Shown: positions 1 to 5,876, counted from the first letter of the stretch. The stretch: 6,356 nucleotides of DNA from Thermoplasmatota archaeon (GCA_023475455.1 JAMCVR010000120.1:1-6356); one strand, 5' to 3'. Numbers and translations: made by a program. The notes: generated by a model from the letters alone, not told the origin.

Positions 1-1526
1 GACTCGGTGCGGTAGAGCGAGGCGCGGGCCGCCATCTCCGCGCAGTCGCGGATGAAGTGCACTTCCATGGCGCGCATCAGCTCGTGCGGATTCGTTGCCG
101 ACATGGTGGGAAGGTCGGCGCCGATTTCCGCGAAGCGGTCGAGACCGATTTCCATCTTCTTCGTCACCTTGGGCGGCTGCAGGTAGTCGTTCACGAATCG
201 GCGCAGTTTGTACTCGACCTGACTCGGCGGCAGGCCGTCCGGATTCGACAGCGGGGCCAGCACGCGCTTGCGCTCCGCTTCCACCTGCGCGGCATCGACC
301 GCAGGCAGCGCATGCGACAGCGCATAGTCGGCCGCGCTTTCGCCGGCGAACTTGCCATAGACAAAGGCGCCCAGCATGTAGTTGTGGGGTACGCAGGCGA
401 GATCGCCCGCAGCATACAGGCCGGGCACGGTGGTCGCGGCATGCTCGTCCACCCACACGCCGGATGCCGAGTGGCCGCTGCACAGGCCGATTTCCGAGAT
501 GTGCATCTCCACCATGCCATGGCGGTAGTCGAGATGCCGCCCCTCGTGGAAACGCCCCCGGCTCGGGCGCTCGTTGGTGTGCAGGATGTGTTCGATGGTG
601 CTGATCGTCTCTTCCGCTAGGTGGTCCATCTTGAGGAAGACCGGGCCGTTGCCGCCTTCGAGTTCCTTGTAGAACTCCATCATCATCTGGCCGCTCCAGT
701 AGTCGCACTCGATGAAGCGCTCGCCCTTGGCGTTGGAGGTGTAGCCGCCGAACGGACCGGTAACGTAGGCGCACGAGGGTCCGTTGTAGTCTTTGATCAA
801 GGGGTTGATCTGGTAGCACTCGATGCCCGAGAGTTCGGCGCCGGCGTGATAGGCCAGCGCGTAGCCGTCTCCGGCATTGGTCGGGTTTTCATAGGTGCCG
901 AACAGGTAGCCGGAGGACGGCAGGCCGAGCCGCCCGGCCGCGCCGGTGCACAGGATCACCGACTTGGCGCGGATCACGCCGAAGCTGCCCTCGCGGGTGT
1001 CGAGCACCATCGCGCCGGCGATCGCGCCCTTGGCGTCCAGCAGCAGGCGCGTCGCCATGTAGCGGTTGGTGATCTCCACCCGTGCCTTCTTCAGCTGGCG
1101 ATACAGCACCTTCTTCATGTGGTGCCCTTCCGGCATCGGCAGCACGTAGGTGCCGATGTGGTGCACCTTCTTCACCGCGTAATCGCCGGTCTCGTCCTTC
1201 TCGAACTTCACCCCCCAGCGGTCGAGCTGGTTGATCATGTTGAAGCTCTCCTGCGCGTAGGCCATCACCGTCTTCTGGTTGACGATGCCGTCGTTGGCCA
1301 CGGTGATTTCCTTCACGTACTGCTCGGGCGTGGCGTGTCCGGGAATCACCGCGTTGTTGAGCCCGTCCATGCCCATCGAGATGGCGCCGCTGCGTTTCAC
1401 GTTCGCCTTTTCCAGCAGCATCACCTTCAGCTCCGGGTTCTTTTCCTTGGCCTTGACGGCCGCCATCGGGCCCGCCGTTCCGCCGCCGATCACCAGCACA
1501 TCCACTTCCGTAATCAAATCGCTCAT
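1..1526 (-). CDS. AprA-like FAD-dependent oxidoreductase (fumarate reductase/adenylylsulfate reductase alpha superfamily), C-terminus cut by window edge
   Basis: The reading frame is open for 508 codons from the ATG at 1526 to the window edge with no stop, so the C-terminus is missing. Seen: an N-terminal Rossmann FAD motif (VIGGGTAGP, residues 12-20), an acidic residue ending the second strand (LLEK, 37-40), an RSGAISMGMDGLN stretch (45-57), a second nucleotide-binding segment (LCTGAAGR, 192-199), and a LYAAGDLA FAD segment (370-377). RSGAxxxGxxxxN and the SGHSASGVWV segment (350-359) resemble AprA of adenosine-5'-phosphosulfate reductase, where the equivalent SHS histidine is catalytic; H352 is the likely counterpart (inference). 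AprA is usually over 600 residues, so the full protein may be shorter. It should be a cytoplasmic flavoprotein passing electrons to a partner, possibly a ferredoxin-like AprB beyond the edge. It lies 9 bp after gntR, presumably co-transcribed and controlled by it. The superfamily assignment is firm; the substrate is unknown, and a fumarate reductase-like or organosulfur role is possible. Confidence 0.85.
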   Translation of the reverse strand, partial: MSDLITEVDVLVIGGGTAGPMAAVKAKEKNPELKVMLLEKANVKRSGAISMGMDGLNNAVIPGHATPEQYVKEITVANDGIVNQKTVMAYAQESFNMINQLDRWGVKFEKDETGDYAVKKVHHIGTYVLPMPEGHHMKKVLYRQLKKARVEITNRYMATRLLLDAKGAIAGAMVLDTREGSFGVIRAKSVILCTGAAGRLGLPSSGYLFGTYENPTNAGDGYALAYHAGAELSGIECYQINPLIKDYNGPSCAYVTGPFGGYTSNAKGERFIECDYWSGQMMMEFYKELEGGNGPVFLKMDHLAEETISTIEHILHTNERPSRGRFHEGRHLDYRHGMVEMHISEIGLCSGHSASGVWVDEHAATTVPGLYAAGDLACVPHNYMLGAFVYGKFAGESAADYALSHALPAVDAAQVEAERKRVLAPLSNPDGLPPSQVEYKLRRFVNDYLQPPKVTKKMEIGLDRFAEIGADLPTMSATNPHELMRAMEVHFIRDCAEMAARASLYRTE

Positions 1527-1532
1527 GAAAAT

Positions 1533-1537
1533 CTCCT
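1533..1537 (-). promoter_or_regulatory. Strong ribosome binding site of the AprA-like gene
   Basis: AGGAG lies six bases before the ATG at 1526 and overlaps the gntR stop codon (TAG, 1538-1536). This fixes the start of the flavoprotein and suggests translational coupling to gntR. Confidence 0.8.
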
Positions 1538-2297
1538 AGACGTGTGAACGTTCGATGCGCATCCGGTACTGGAAGGCATCACCGCGGTAGTACAGGTATT
1601 CGAAATCAATCGGTTTGCCCTCGGCGGTCATGGTGAGCCGCTCGATGCGCAGCACCGGCGCGCCCTCCTCCACCTGCAGCTGGCGCGCCAGATACTCGTC
1701 CGCCAGCATGGCCTCGATCTGCAGCCCGGCCTCGCCGAGGGCGAGCCCGTAGTCGTTTTCCAGGATCAGAAACACGTCGCGATGCGCCAGGTCTTCCTTG
1801 GCCAGGCGTTCTCCGATGGCCTTGGAGACATAGGTGACGTCGAGCGAGATCGGTGCGCGGTTGAGATAGCGCACCCGGCGCAACTCCACGACCTCTTCGT
1901 TCGGACCGACTCCCAGCTTGGCGCCCACCGCAGCCCCGGCCGCCAAGCCCTTGAGGCTCACCACGCGCGAGAAGGTCTCGTAGCCCATACTCGACATCGC
2001 CTCGCCGAAGCCCTGCAATTCGGCCACGTTCTGGAACGCCTTGGGCTTGGAGACGTAGGCGCCCTTGCCGTGGATCTTGAAAATGAGGCCCTCCTTCTGC
2101 AGATCGCCCAGTGCCTGCCGCACCGTGATGCGCGACACGCCGAAGGTGTTCATCAGCTCGCTTTCGGATGGCATCTGCTGATGCGCCTGATAGGTGCCGT
2201 CGAGGATGCGATCGCGCAGAATTTCCTTGATCTGCGTATACAGAGGAACCGGCGACACCTGCAGAACCGCAGGATTTTTCTTCCGGGGCTTTTCCAT
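1536..2297 (-). CDS. GntR-family transcriptional regulator, HutC subfamily (wHTH + UTRA)
   Basis: A 253-residue, one-component DNA-binding regulator of usual family length. The N-terminal winged helix-turn-helix (about residues 18-84) begins with PLYTQIKEILRDRI and contains the GntR signature PSESELMNTFGVSRITVRQAL (43-63) and the wing KIHGKGAYV (74-82). Residues about 95-245 form a UTRA ligand-binding domain, with its typical VVELRRVRYLNRAPISLDVTYV core (136-157) and the closing IDFEYLYYRGDAFQYR (230-245). The frame is open 21 codons further upstream, to an ATG at 2360. The start at 2297 is preferred because homology begins soon after it, GGAG lies 11 bases upstream, and the extension would run through phased repeats that look like an operator. 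It probably senses a small metabolite and controls itself and the flavoprotein gene 9 bp downstream; the ligand is unknown. Confidence 0.93.
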   Translation of the reverse strand: MEKPRKKNPAVLQVSPVPLYTQIKEILRDRILDGTYQAHQQMPSESELMNTFGVSRITVRQALGDLQKEGLIFKIHGKGAYVSKPKAFQNVAELQGFGEAMSSMGYETFSRVVSLKGLAAGAAVGAKLGVGPNEEVVELRRVRYLNRAPISLDVTYVSKAIGERLAKEDLAHRDVFLILENDYGLALGEAGLQIEAMLADEYLARQLQVEEGAPVLRIERLTMTAEGKPIDFEYLYYRGDAFQYRMRIERSHV

Positions 2298-2308
2298 TTC
2301 GATGCACG

Positions 2309-2338
2309 CTCCATGACTTGTTATGACGTGTAATGACA
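2309..2338. promoter_or_regulatory. Three 10-bp-phased ATGAC repeats, candidate GntR operator
   Basis: ATGAC occurs at 2313-2317, 2323-2327 and 2333-2337, exactly 10 bp apart, about one helical turn. The two units TGTTATGACG (2319-2328) and TGTAATGACA (2329-2338) match at 8 of 10 positions. The second has the TGT-N4-ACA form seen in some GntR-family half sites. The block starts 12 bp upstream of the chosen gntR start, a suitable place for autoregulation. Which protein binds is inference. Confidence 0.4.
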
Positions 2339-2398
2339 CAGCAACACACGTGCCAACCATGCAAAGCAGTCCGTGAAATCGGCCGAAAGCCTCGTGGA

Positions 2399-2417
2399 TA
2401 TTGGCTTGCGGCCAATA
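2399..2417. repeat. Inverted repeat TATTGGC-N5-GCCAATA
   Basis: Perfect 7-bp arms (2399-2405 and 2411-2417) surround a TTGCG centre. It lies about 100 bp upstream of the gntR start and could be an operator or a small hairpin. No function can be read from it. Confidence 0.35.
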
Positions 2418-2434
2418 GGACTAGACGATGAAAC

Positions 2435-2448
2435 GCCCGGCGCCGGGC
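2435..2448. repeat. Perfect 14-bp GC palindrome
   Basis: GCCCGGCGCCGGGC is identical to its reverse complement. In GC-rich DNA such palindromes arise fairly often. It lies between genes and could be part of a binding site or hairpin. Confidence 0.3.
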
Positions 2449-2511
2449 AATGCGCGCAGCACTGGCTTGGTGCGCCGAGTCTGAAAACTGTTTTAGATTG
2501 GTGCCGGCGGA

Positions 2512-2550
2512 AGGATGGAAGCGCGTCTTGCGAAGCGCGCTTTACATCCT
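2512..2550. repeat. Long imperfect hairpin in the moaE-gntR intergenic region
   Basis: The arms pair in three blocks: AGGATG (2512-2517) with CATCCT (2545-2550), AAGCGCG (2519-2525) with CGCGCTT (2536-2542), and CTT (2527-2529) with AAG (2533-2535), around a GCG loop. That gives 16 pairs interrupted by a G/TA internal loop and a single bulged T. No U-tract follows on either strand, so it is not a classic intrinsic terminator. It may be an RNA-stabilising or processing structure, a repeat-family member or a protein site. Confidence 0.45.
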
Positions 2551-2584
2551 GAAAGACATGGCGTGTTCGACAGTCGAGGCACTG

Positions 2585-2616
2585 AAAAAACGCCTCGAAT
2601 CCCGATCAGATTTGAG
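2585..2616 (-). terminator. Probable intrinsic terminator of the Moco operon
   Basis: Read on the minus strand just after the moaE stop, CTCAAATC (2616-2609) pairs with GATTCGAG (2601-2594) at 7 of 8 positions around a 7-base loop. GCG and then six T residues (2590-2585) follow. The stem is modest and three bases separate it from the T-tract, so termination may be partial. An alternative stem TCGAGGC/GCCTCGA (2574-2580 with 2592-2598) shares one arm and would place the T-tract in its loop. Confidence 0.5.
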
Positions 2617-2624
2617 AAGTCGAA

Positions 2625-3080
2625 TCAGGAATCCGTCCAGCGTGCTGCCGCCGCTTCATCGCTGGCGCGCGCCTCGACCCAGCGCTCGCCTTGCGGGGTT
2701 TCTTCCTTTTTCCAGAACGGCGCCTGCGTTTTCAGGAAATCCATGATGAATTCGCAGGCGGCGAAGGCTTCGCCGCGATGCTGGCCGGCGACCGCCACCA
2801 GCACGATGGGGTCGCCCGGCAGCAGGCGGCCGACGCGGTGGATCACGGTGACGTCGAGCAGCGCCCAGCGCGCATTCGCTTCCTCGACCAGCGCGGCGAG
2901 CGCCTTTTCGGTCATGCCGGGGTAGTGCTCCAGCGTCATCGCCTGCACGCCGCTGCCTTCGTTCATGTCGCGCGCAAGGCCGACGAAGCTGGCGATGGCG
3001 CCGATGTCGGTGCGGCCTTGGCGCATCGCGTCGACTTCGGCGCCGAGATCGAAAGTTTCGGCCTGGACGGCTATTTTCAT
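2625..3080 (-). CDS. moaE: Molybdopterin synthase catalytic (large) subunit MoaE
   Basis: MoaE combines with two MoaD subunits to insert the two dithiolene sulfurs into cyclic pyranopterin monophosphate, giving molybdopterin, in the cytoplasm. The 151-residue length is normal. Recognised segments are GAIASFVGLARD (27-38), LEHYPGMTEKAL (50-61), RVGRLLPGD (82-90) and the catalytic region AGQHRGEAFAACEFIMDFLK (98-117) continuing to PFWKKE. K117 and K124 correspond by family pattern to the catalytic lysines K119 and K126 of E. coli MoaE. It starts 4 bp after the moaD stop, with a G-rich stretch about 8 bases upstream serving as binding site. It is the last gene of the operon, and a probable terminator follows directly. 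Confidence 0.96.
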   Translation of the reverse strand: MKIAVQAETFDLGAEVDAMRQGRTDIGAIASFVGLARDMNEGSGVQAMTLEHYPGMTEKALAALVEEANARWALLDVTVIHRVGRLLPGDPIVLVAVAGQHRGEAFAACEFIMDFLKTQAPFWKKEETPQGERWVEARASDEAAAARWTDS

Positions 3081-3084
3081 TGCG

Positions 3085-3336
3085 CTAGCCCCCGGTCACC
3101 GGCGGAAAGATCGCGACTTCGGCGTGATCCGTCAGTGCAGCATCGAGCGCGACGATGTCCTGATTGACCGCCATCCGGAACGCCCGGCCCGCCGCCAGCT
3201 CCTCCGCCCACGCGCCGCCGCGCGCCTGCAGTTCTGCGACCAGATCGGCGGCGGTGGCGCCGCCGAAATCGAGGGTTTCCTCGGCCACGCCGAAGCGCTC
3301 GCGCAGGCGGGCGAAGTACAGCACGCGCAGTTTCAT
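3085..3336 (-). CDS. moaD: Molybdopterin synthase sulfur carrier subunit MoaD
   Basis: An 83-residue ubiquitin-like sulfur carrier. Its C-terminal glycine is adenylated by a MoeB-type enzyme and thiocarboxylated, and the sulfur is then used by MoaE. Seen: the N-terminal MKLRVLYFARLRERFG strand-helix typical of MoaD, the VNQDIVALDAALTDHAEVAIFPPVTGG tail, and the essential terminal Gly-Gly. The start is fixed by the ATGA overlap with the moeA stop (3336-3333) and a GGAG eight bases upstream. The same frame is open much further upstream, but that stretch lies inside moeA and does not resemble any family. No moeB is visible in the window. Confidence 0.95.
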   Translation of the reverse strand: MKLRVLYFARLRERFGVAEETLDFGGATAADLVAELQARGGAWAEELAAGRAFRMAVNQDIVALDAALTDHAEVAIFPPVTGG

Positions 3337-4586
3337 GACAAAAGCTCCGAGAAGGGGATGAAGCGCACCCAGTCGCCCGGCTGCACGGTCTGACCGATGG
3401 CCAGATCGACCAGGCCGTCGGCCCAGGCGCACGAGGTCAGCACGCCCGAGCTCTGGTTCGGAAACAGCCCAAGCTTGCCGTTGGGCTGCAGCCGCGCGCG
3501 CAGGAATTCGCGCCGTGCGCCCGGCTTCTTCCAGGCGAAATCCGCCTGCACGGCGAACGCGCGGTACAGCACGTCGGCGACGCCCATGCGCTTCAGCAGG
3601 AAGGGCCGCACGAACAGGCAGAAGGTGACGAAGGCCGACACCGGATTGCCGGGCAGGCCGATGAAGTCGGCGTCCTCTACGCGGCCGTATACGAGCGGCT
3701 TGCCGGGCTTCATCGCCACCTTCCACATCTCGACGCGGCCGCGCTTTTCGACCGCCGCCTTGACGTAATCGGCCTCGCCCACCGACACCCCGCCGCTGGT
3801 GACGACCACGTCGGCTTCGCGCGCAGCCTGCGCCAGCGCGGCCTCGGTCGCCTCCAGCGTGTCGGGCACGATGCCGAGGTCGATCAGTTCGCAGCCGAGG
3901 CCGTTCAGCAGCCCGGTCAGCGTGTAGCGGTTGGAGTTGTAAATCTGGCCGGGCGCAAGCGGCGCGCCCGGCGTCGCCAGCTCGTCGCCGGTGAAGAAGC
4001 AGGCGACCTTGAGTTTTCCGAACACCGGCAGTTCGGCCAGCCCGACCGAGGCGGCAAGCCCCATCTCCGCCGCGCCGAGGCGGGTGCCGGCGGCGAGGAC
4101 CTGCGCGCCGGCCTGGATGTCCTCGCCCGCGCGGCGGATGTTTTCGCCGGGCCGCGGCAGCGCGTGGACGATGACGTCCTCGCCTTCGTTAATCGGTTTG
4201 GGCACCACGTTTGCTCCCTCTCCCGCAAGCGGGAGAGGGTTGGGGAGAGGGGAGCAGTATTCCTGCATCAGCACGGCGTCGGCGCCGGGCGGCACCGGCG
4301 CGCCGGTGAAGATGCGCGCGGCGGTGCCGGGCTGCAAAGGCGTGCCCACGACGCCGGCCAGGATGCGCTGCGACACCGGCAGGCGCACGCCGGCCACCGC
4401 CACGTCGGCGCTGCGCACGGCGTAGCCGTCCATCGCGCTGTTGTCGAGCGGCGGCACGGTGAGGGCGGAGGTCTGCGGCGCGGCGAGCACGCGCCCGAGC
4501 GCATCCGTCACGGGCACGGTCTCGCTTGCGGTCGCCCCGCGGGCGCGTTCGAGCAGGGCATCAAGCAGTTGGTCGGCTGAGAGCAT
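3333..4586 (-). CDS. moeA: Molybdopterin molybdenumtransferase MoeA
   Basis: MoeA inserts molybdate into adenylylated molybdopterin to form Moco. From the ATG at 4586 it has 417 residues, close to the usual 400-420. Motifs in order: NSAMDGYAVR (49-58), RIFTGAPVPPGADAVLMQE (91-109), RPGENIRRAGEDI (145-157), FFTGDEL (197-203), YNSNRY (216-221), TSGGVSVGEADYV (263-275), KPGKP (293-297) and GLPGNPVSAF (310-319). All main motifs are intact. Residues 112-125 are encoded by a palindromic repeat, described separately, so this surface loop looks lengthened. The start is uncertain: an in-frame ATG at 4622 would add 12 residues and deepen the overlap with mobB, and neither start has a clear Shine-Dalgarno. 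4586 is chosen because the added residues look unlike the family. With this start it overlaps mobB by 26 bp, and it overlaps moaD by ATGA. Confidence 0.95.
   Translation of the reverse strand: MLSADQLLDALLERARGATASETVPVTDALGRVLAAPQTSALTVPPLDNSAMDGYAVRSADVAVAGVRLPVSQRILAGVVGTPLQPGTAARIFTGAPVPPGADAVLMQEYCSPLPNPLPLAGEGANVVPKPINEGEDVIVHALPRPGENIRRAGEDIQAGAQVLAAGTRLGAAEMGLAASVGLAELPVFGKLKVACFFTGDELATPGAPLAPGQIYNSNRYTLTGLLNGLGCELIDLGIVPDTLEATEAALAQAAREADVVVTSGGVSVGEADYVKAAVEKRGRVEMWKVAMKPGKPLVYGRVEDADFIGLPGNPVSAFVTFCLFVRPFLLKRMGVADVLYRAFAVQADFAWKKPGARREFLRARLQPNGKLGLFPNQSSGVLTSCAWADGLVDLAIGQTVQPGDWVRFIPFSELLS
4213..4255. repeat. Palindromic interspersed repeat inserted in frame inside moeA
   Basis: A perfect inverted repeat, CCCTCTCCCGC (4216-4226) and GCGGGAGAGGG (4229-4239), has a 2-bp AA centre. 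A purine-rich GGGGAGAGGGGAGC tail follows, and the outer ends GCTCC/GGAGC (4213-4217 and 4251-4255) are also inverted. This sequence type is a familiar dispersed intergenic repeat of proteobacteria; its translation, such as SPLPNPLPLAGEGA, is a hallmark of such insertions. Here it is read as MoeA residues 112-125 without disturbing the frame. Confidence 0.75.
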
Positions 4587-5061
4587 GGTCGAGGATAAAG
4601 TCGGTGAGTTGGGAAACGGCATCGAGGTCGATGCGGGGAAAACCGGTTGGCGGCTCGACGTCGGACGCCACCGCCAGAATATTCGGGTCGCCGGGAAACA
4701 GCCAGGGCTGGGCGGTCTCGGCGCGGTGCACTTCCAGCTTGGGAATGGCCTCGCGCTTGTAGCCCTCGACCAGCACCAGGTCGCATGGCGGCAATTTGGC
4801 CAGCAGATCGTCCAGCAGGGGCGGCGTGTTGCGATGCTCGGTCAGCACCGCGGTGCGGTGGTCGGACGCCAGCAGCACCGCCGCCGCGCCCGCCTCGCGC
4901 GCGCGCCAGCTGTCCTTGCCGGGGCGGTCGATGTCGAAGTCGTGATGGGTATGCTTGATCACCGCCACCTTCAGGCCGCGCGCGGCCAGTTGCGGCAGCA
5001 CGCGCTCGATCAGCGTGGTCTTGCCGCTGCCGCTGTAGCCTGCGATGCCGAAGAGCTTCAT
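4561..5061 (-). CDS. mobB: Molybdopterin-guanine dinucleotide biosynthesis adaptor MobB
   Basis: MobB is a P-loop GTP-binding protein that assists MobA in converting Moco to the guanine dinucleotide form used by bacterial DMSO-reductase-family enzymes. The 166-residue length is normal. Seen: Walker A GYSGSGKTT (8-16), the family-specific VIKHTHHDFDIDRPGKDSWR (34-53), and LVLVEGYKREAIPKLEVHR (95-113). The ATG at 5061 overlaps the permease stop as ATGA, so translation is probably coupled. The same frame stays open far upstream across the permease, but only in a shadow frame. mobA, its usual partner, is not in the window. Confidence 0.95.
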   Translation of the reverse strand: MKLFGIAGYSGSGKTTLIERVLPQLAARGLKVAVIKHTHHDFDIDRPGKDSWRAREAGAAAVLLASDHRTAVLTEHRNTPPLLDDLLAKLPPCDLVLVEGYKREAIPKLEVHRAETAQPWLFPGDPNILAVASDVEPPTGFPRIDLDAVSQLTDFILDHALSRPTA

Positions 5062-5804
5062 AGGAATGCGAGCTTGGTGCCAGCGATGGCCAGCACCAAT
5101 GCGAGCAGTTTTCGGATCCACACCGGCGCGATGCGGCGGCTGCCGATTTCCGCGCCCAGCCAGCCGCCCGCCGCCACCGCGAGCGCCCACAGCGGCAGGG
5201 CCTCGGTTTGCGGCAGCCCGCCCCGGCCCAGAAAGCCGGCCAGCCCCGCAATCGAATTGAGCAGGATGAAGGCCGCGGCGACCCCCGAGGTCACGCGCGG
5301 GCCGGCCCATCCCAGCAACAGCACCAGCGGGCTCAGGAAGATGCCGCCGCCAACCCCGGTCAGCCCCGACAGGAAGCCCATCGCACCGCCGGACAGCGCG
5401 ATGCCGGCAAGCGGCGCACGCCTGACCTGGCTGTCGTGCACCGCCATCGCGGGCGACAGCATGCGCCACGCCGCAAACAGCAGCACTAGCCCGACGGCGG
5501 GCTTGAACCAGGCATCGGGCAGGCTGAGGCCGCCGCCCCAATACGCCATCGGCAGCGAGAACACGGCAAACCACGCCAGCAGCCGCCCGTCGAAACATTC
5601 CGCCCGTGCGTATTTATAGGTGCCGATGCCGGCGACCACGACGTTGAGCATCAGCGCGACGGGCTTCATTTCGGCGGGCGCGAACCCGGCCAGCGCCATG
5701 ATCGCCAGGTAAGCCGACGCGCCGCCGTGGCCGACCGTGGCGTACAGCAGCGCGCCCGCGAAAAATGCGGGGATCAGCCAAAGCGCCAGTTCAAATCCTG
5801 TCAT
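5058..5804 (-). CDS. TSUP-family (TauE/SafE, DUF81) membrane permease
   Basis: A 248-residue, very hydrophobic protein with about seven or eight membrane segments. It has the two-repeat layout of the TSUP family: the first half carries ATVGHGGASAYL (22-33), the second TGVGGGIFLSPLVLL (149-163). The two glycine-rich motifs are the equivalent points of the repeats. Known family members move sulfite, sulfoacetate, taurine-related or other sulfur anions, or are uncharacterised. The substrate cannot be told from sequence. It is the first gene of the Moco operon and overlaps mobB by ATGA. Its start at 5804 has a GGA about four to seven bases upstream. It lies 24 bp from a ModE-like operator, so its expression may follow molybdate supply. 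A role in molybdate, sulfite or sulfate traffic is inference. Confidence 0.93.
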   Translation of the reverse strand: MTGFELALWLIPAFFAGALLYATVGHGGASAYLAIMALAGFAPAEMKPVALMLNVVVAGIGTYKYARAECFDGRLLAWFAVFSLPMAYWGGGLSLPDAWFKPAVGLVLLFAAWRMLSPAMAVHDSQVRRAPLAGIALSGGAMGFLSGLTGVGGGIFLSPLVLLLGWAGPRVTSGVAAAFILLNSIAGLAGFLGRGGLPQTEALPLWALAVAAGGWLGAEIGSRRIAPVWIRKLLALVLAIAGTKLAFL

Positions 5805-5827
5805 GAATTCCGGACCGAATAATTTAT

Positions 5828-5849
5828 GTTATATTTTTCCATATATAAC
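5828..5849. promoter_or_regulatory. ModE-like operator in the divergent permease/moaA promoter region
   Basis: GTTATAT (5828-5834) and ATATAAC (5843-5849) form a perfect inverted repeat with an 8-bp spacer. The E. coli modA operator recognised by ModE has the same architecture, CGTTATAT-N8-ACATAACG. The site lies in a 72-bp, AT-rich gap within otherwise GC-rich DNA: 27 bp before the moaA start and 23 bp before the permease start. It overlaps plausible -10 regions in both directions, such as TATAAC on each strand. ModE-molybdate could therefore repress or activate both transcripts. No modE gene is in the window. Confidence 0.65.
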
Positions 5850-5876
5850 CCACTCTGGCAAACCACACTAGCCGCC

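Larger units (their letters stand above)
2298..2624. other. Intergenic region between moaE and gntR with several inverted and direct repeats
   Basis: I see no convincing gene in these 327 bp. Open frames here lack family resemblance and run antisense into moaE. The region must hold the end of the Moco operon transcript and the gntR promoter. A poor promoter candidate on the minus strand is TTGGCA (2356-2351) with TTACAC 17 bp later (2333-2328); the -10 match is weak. The structured elements are listed separately. Confidence 0.6.

Noticed and set aside
1..1526. Canonical dissimilatory adenylylsulfate reductase AprA
   Set aside because: No aprB precedes it, the regulator is GntR-type, and several conserved stretches differ from AprA. 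Only superfamily membership is supported.
57..1547. Long plus-strand open frames (187 and 308 codons) opposite the flavoprotein gene
   Set aside because: They are antisense shadows of the AprA-like gene. Their arginine-, histidine- and alanine-rich translations match no family, while the minus frame carries clear FAD motifs.
2298..2360. Longer GntR start at 2360
   Set aside because: The extra 21 residues do not resemble the family and would run through the phased ATGAC repeats. GGAG sits upstream of the shorter start.
2450..2925. Plus-strand open frames (98 and 136 codons) across the intergenic region and moaE
   Set aside because: No recognisable family and no convincing ribosome binding site. 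The coding signal of moaE on the opposite strand explains much of the openness.
3337..3726. N-terminal extension of moaD in its reading frame
   Set aside because: The extension lies inside moeA, and the ubiquitin-like MoaD fold starts at MKLRVLYFARLRE.
5062..5598. N-terminal extension of mobB through the permease gene, same frame
   Set aside because: The open frame is a shadow of the permease. MobB homology begins at MKLFGIAGYSGSGKTT, and the ATGA overlap supports the start at 5061.
4441..5619. A 392-codon plus-strand open frame opposite moeA, mobB and the permease
   Set aside because: It crosses three well-supported genes on the other strand, and its low-complexity translation is typical of GC-rich antisense frames.
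5805..5876. Moco riboswitch before moaA
   Set aside because: The gap is only 72 bp, AT-rich, and lacks the extended helical structure of about 140 nt known for that RNA.
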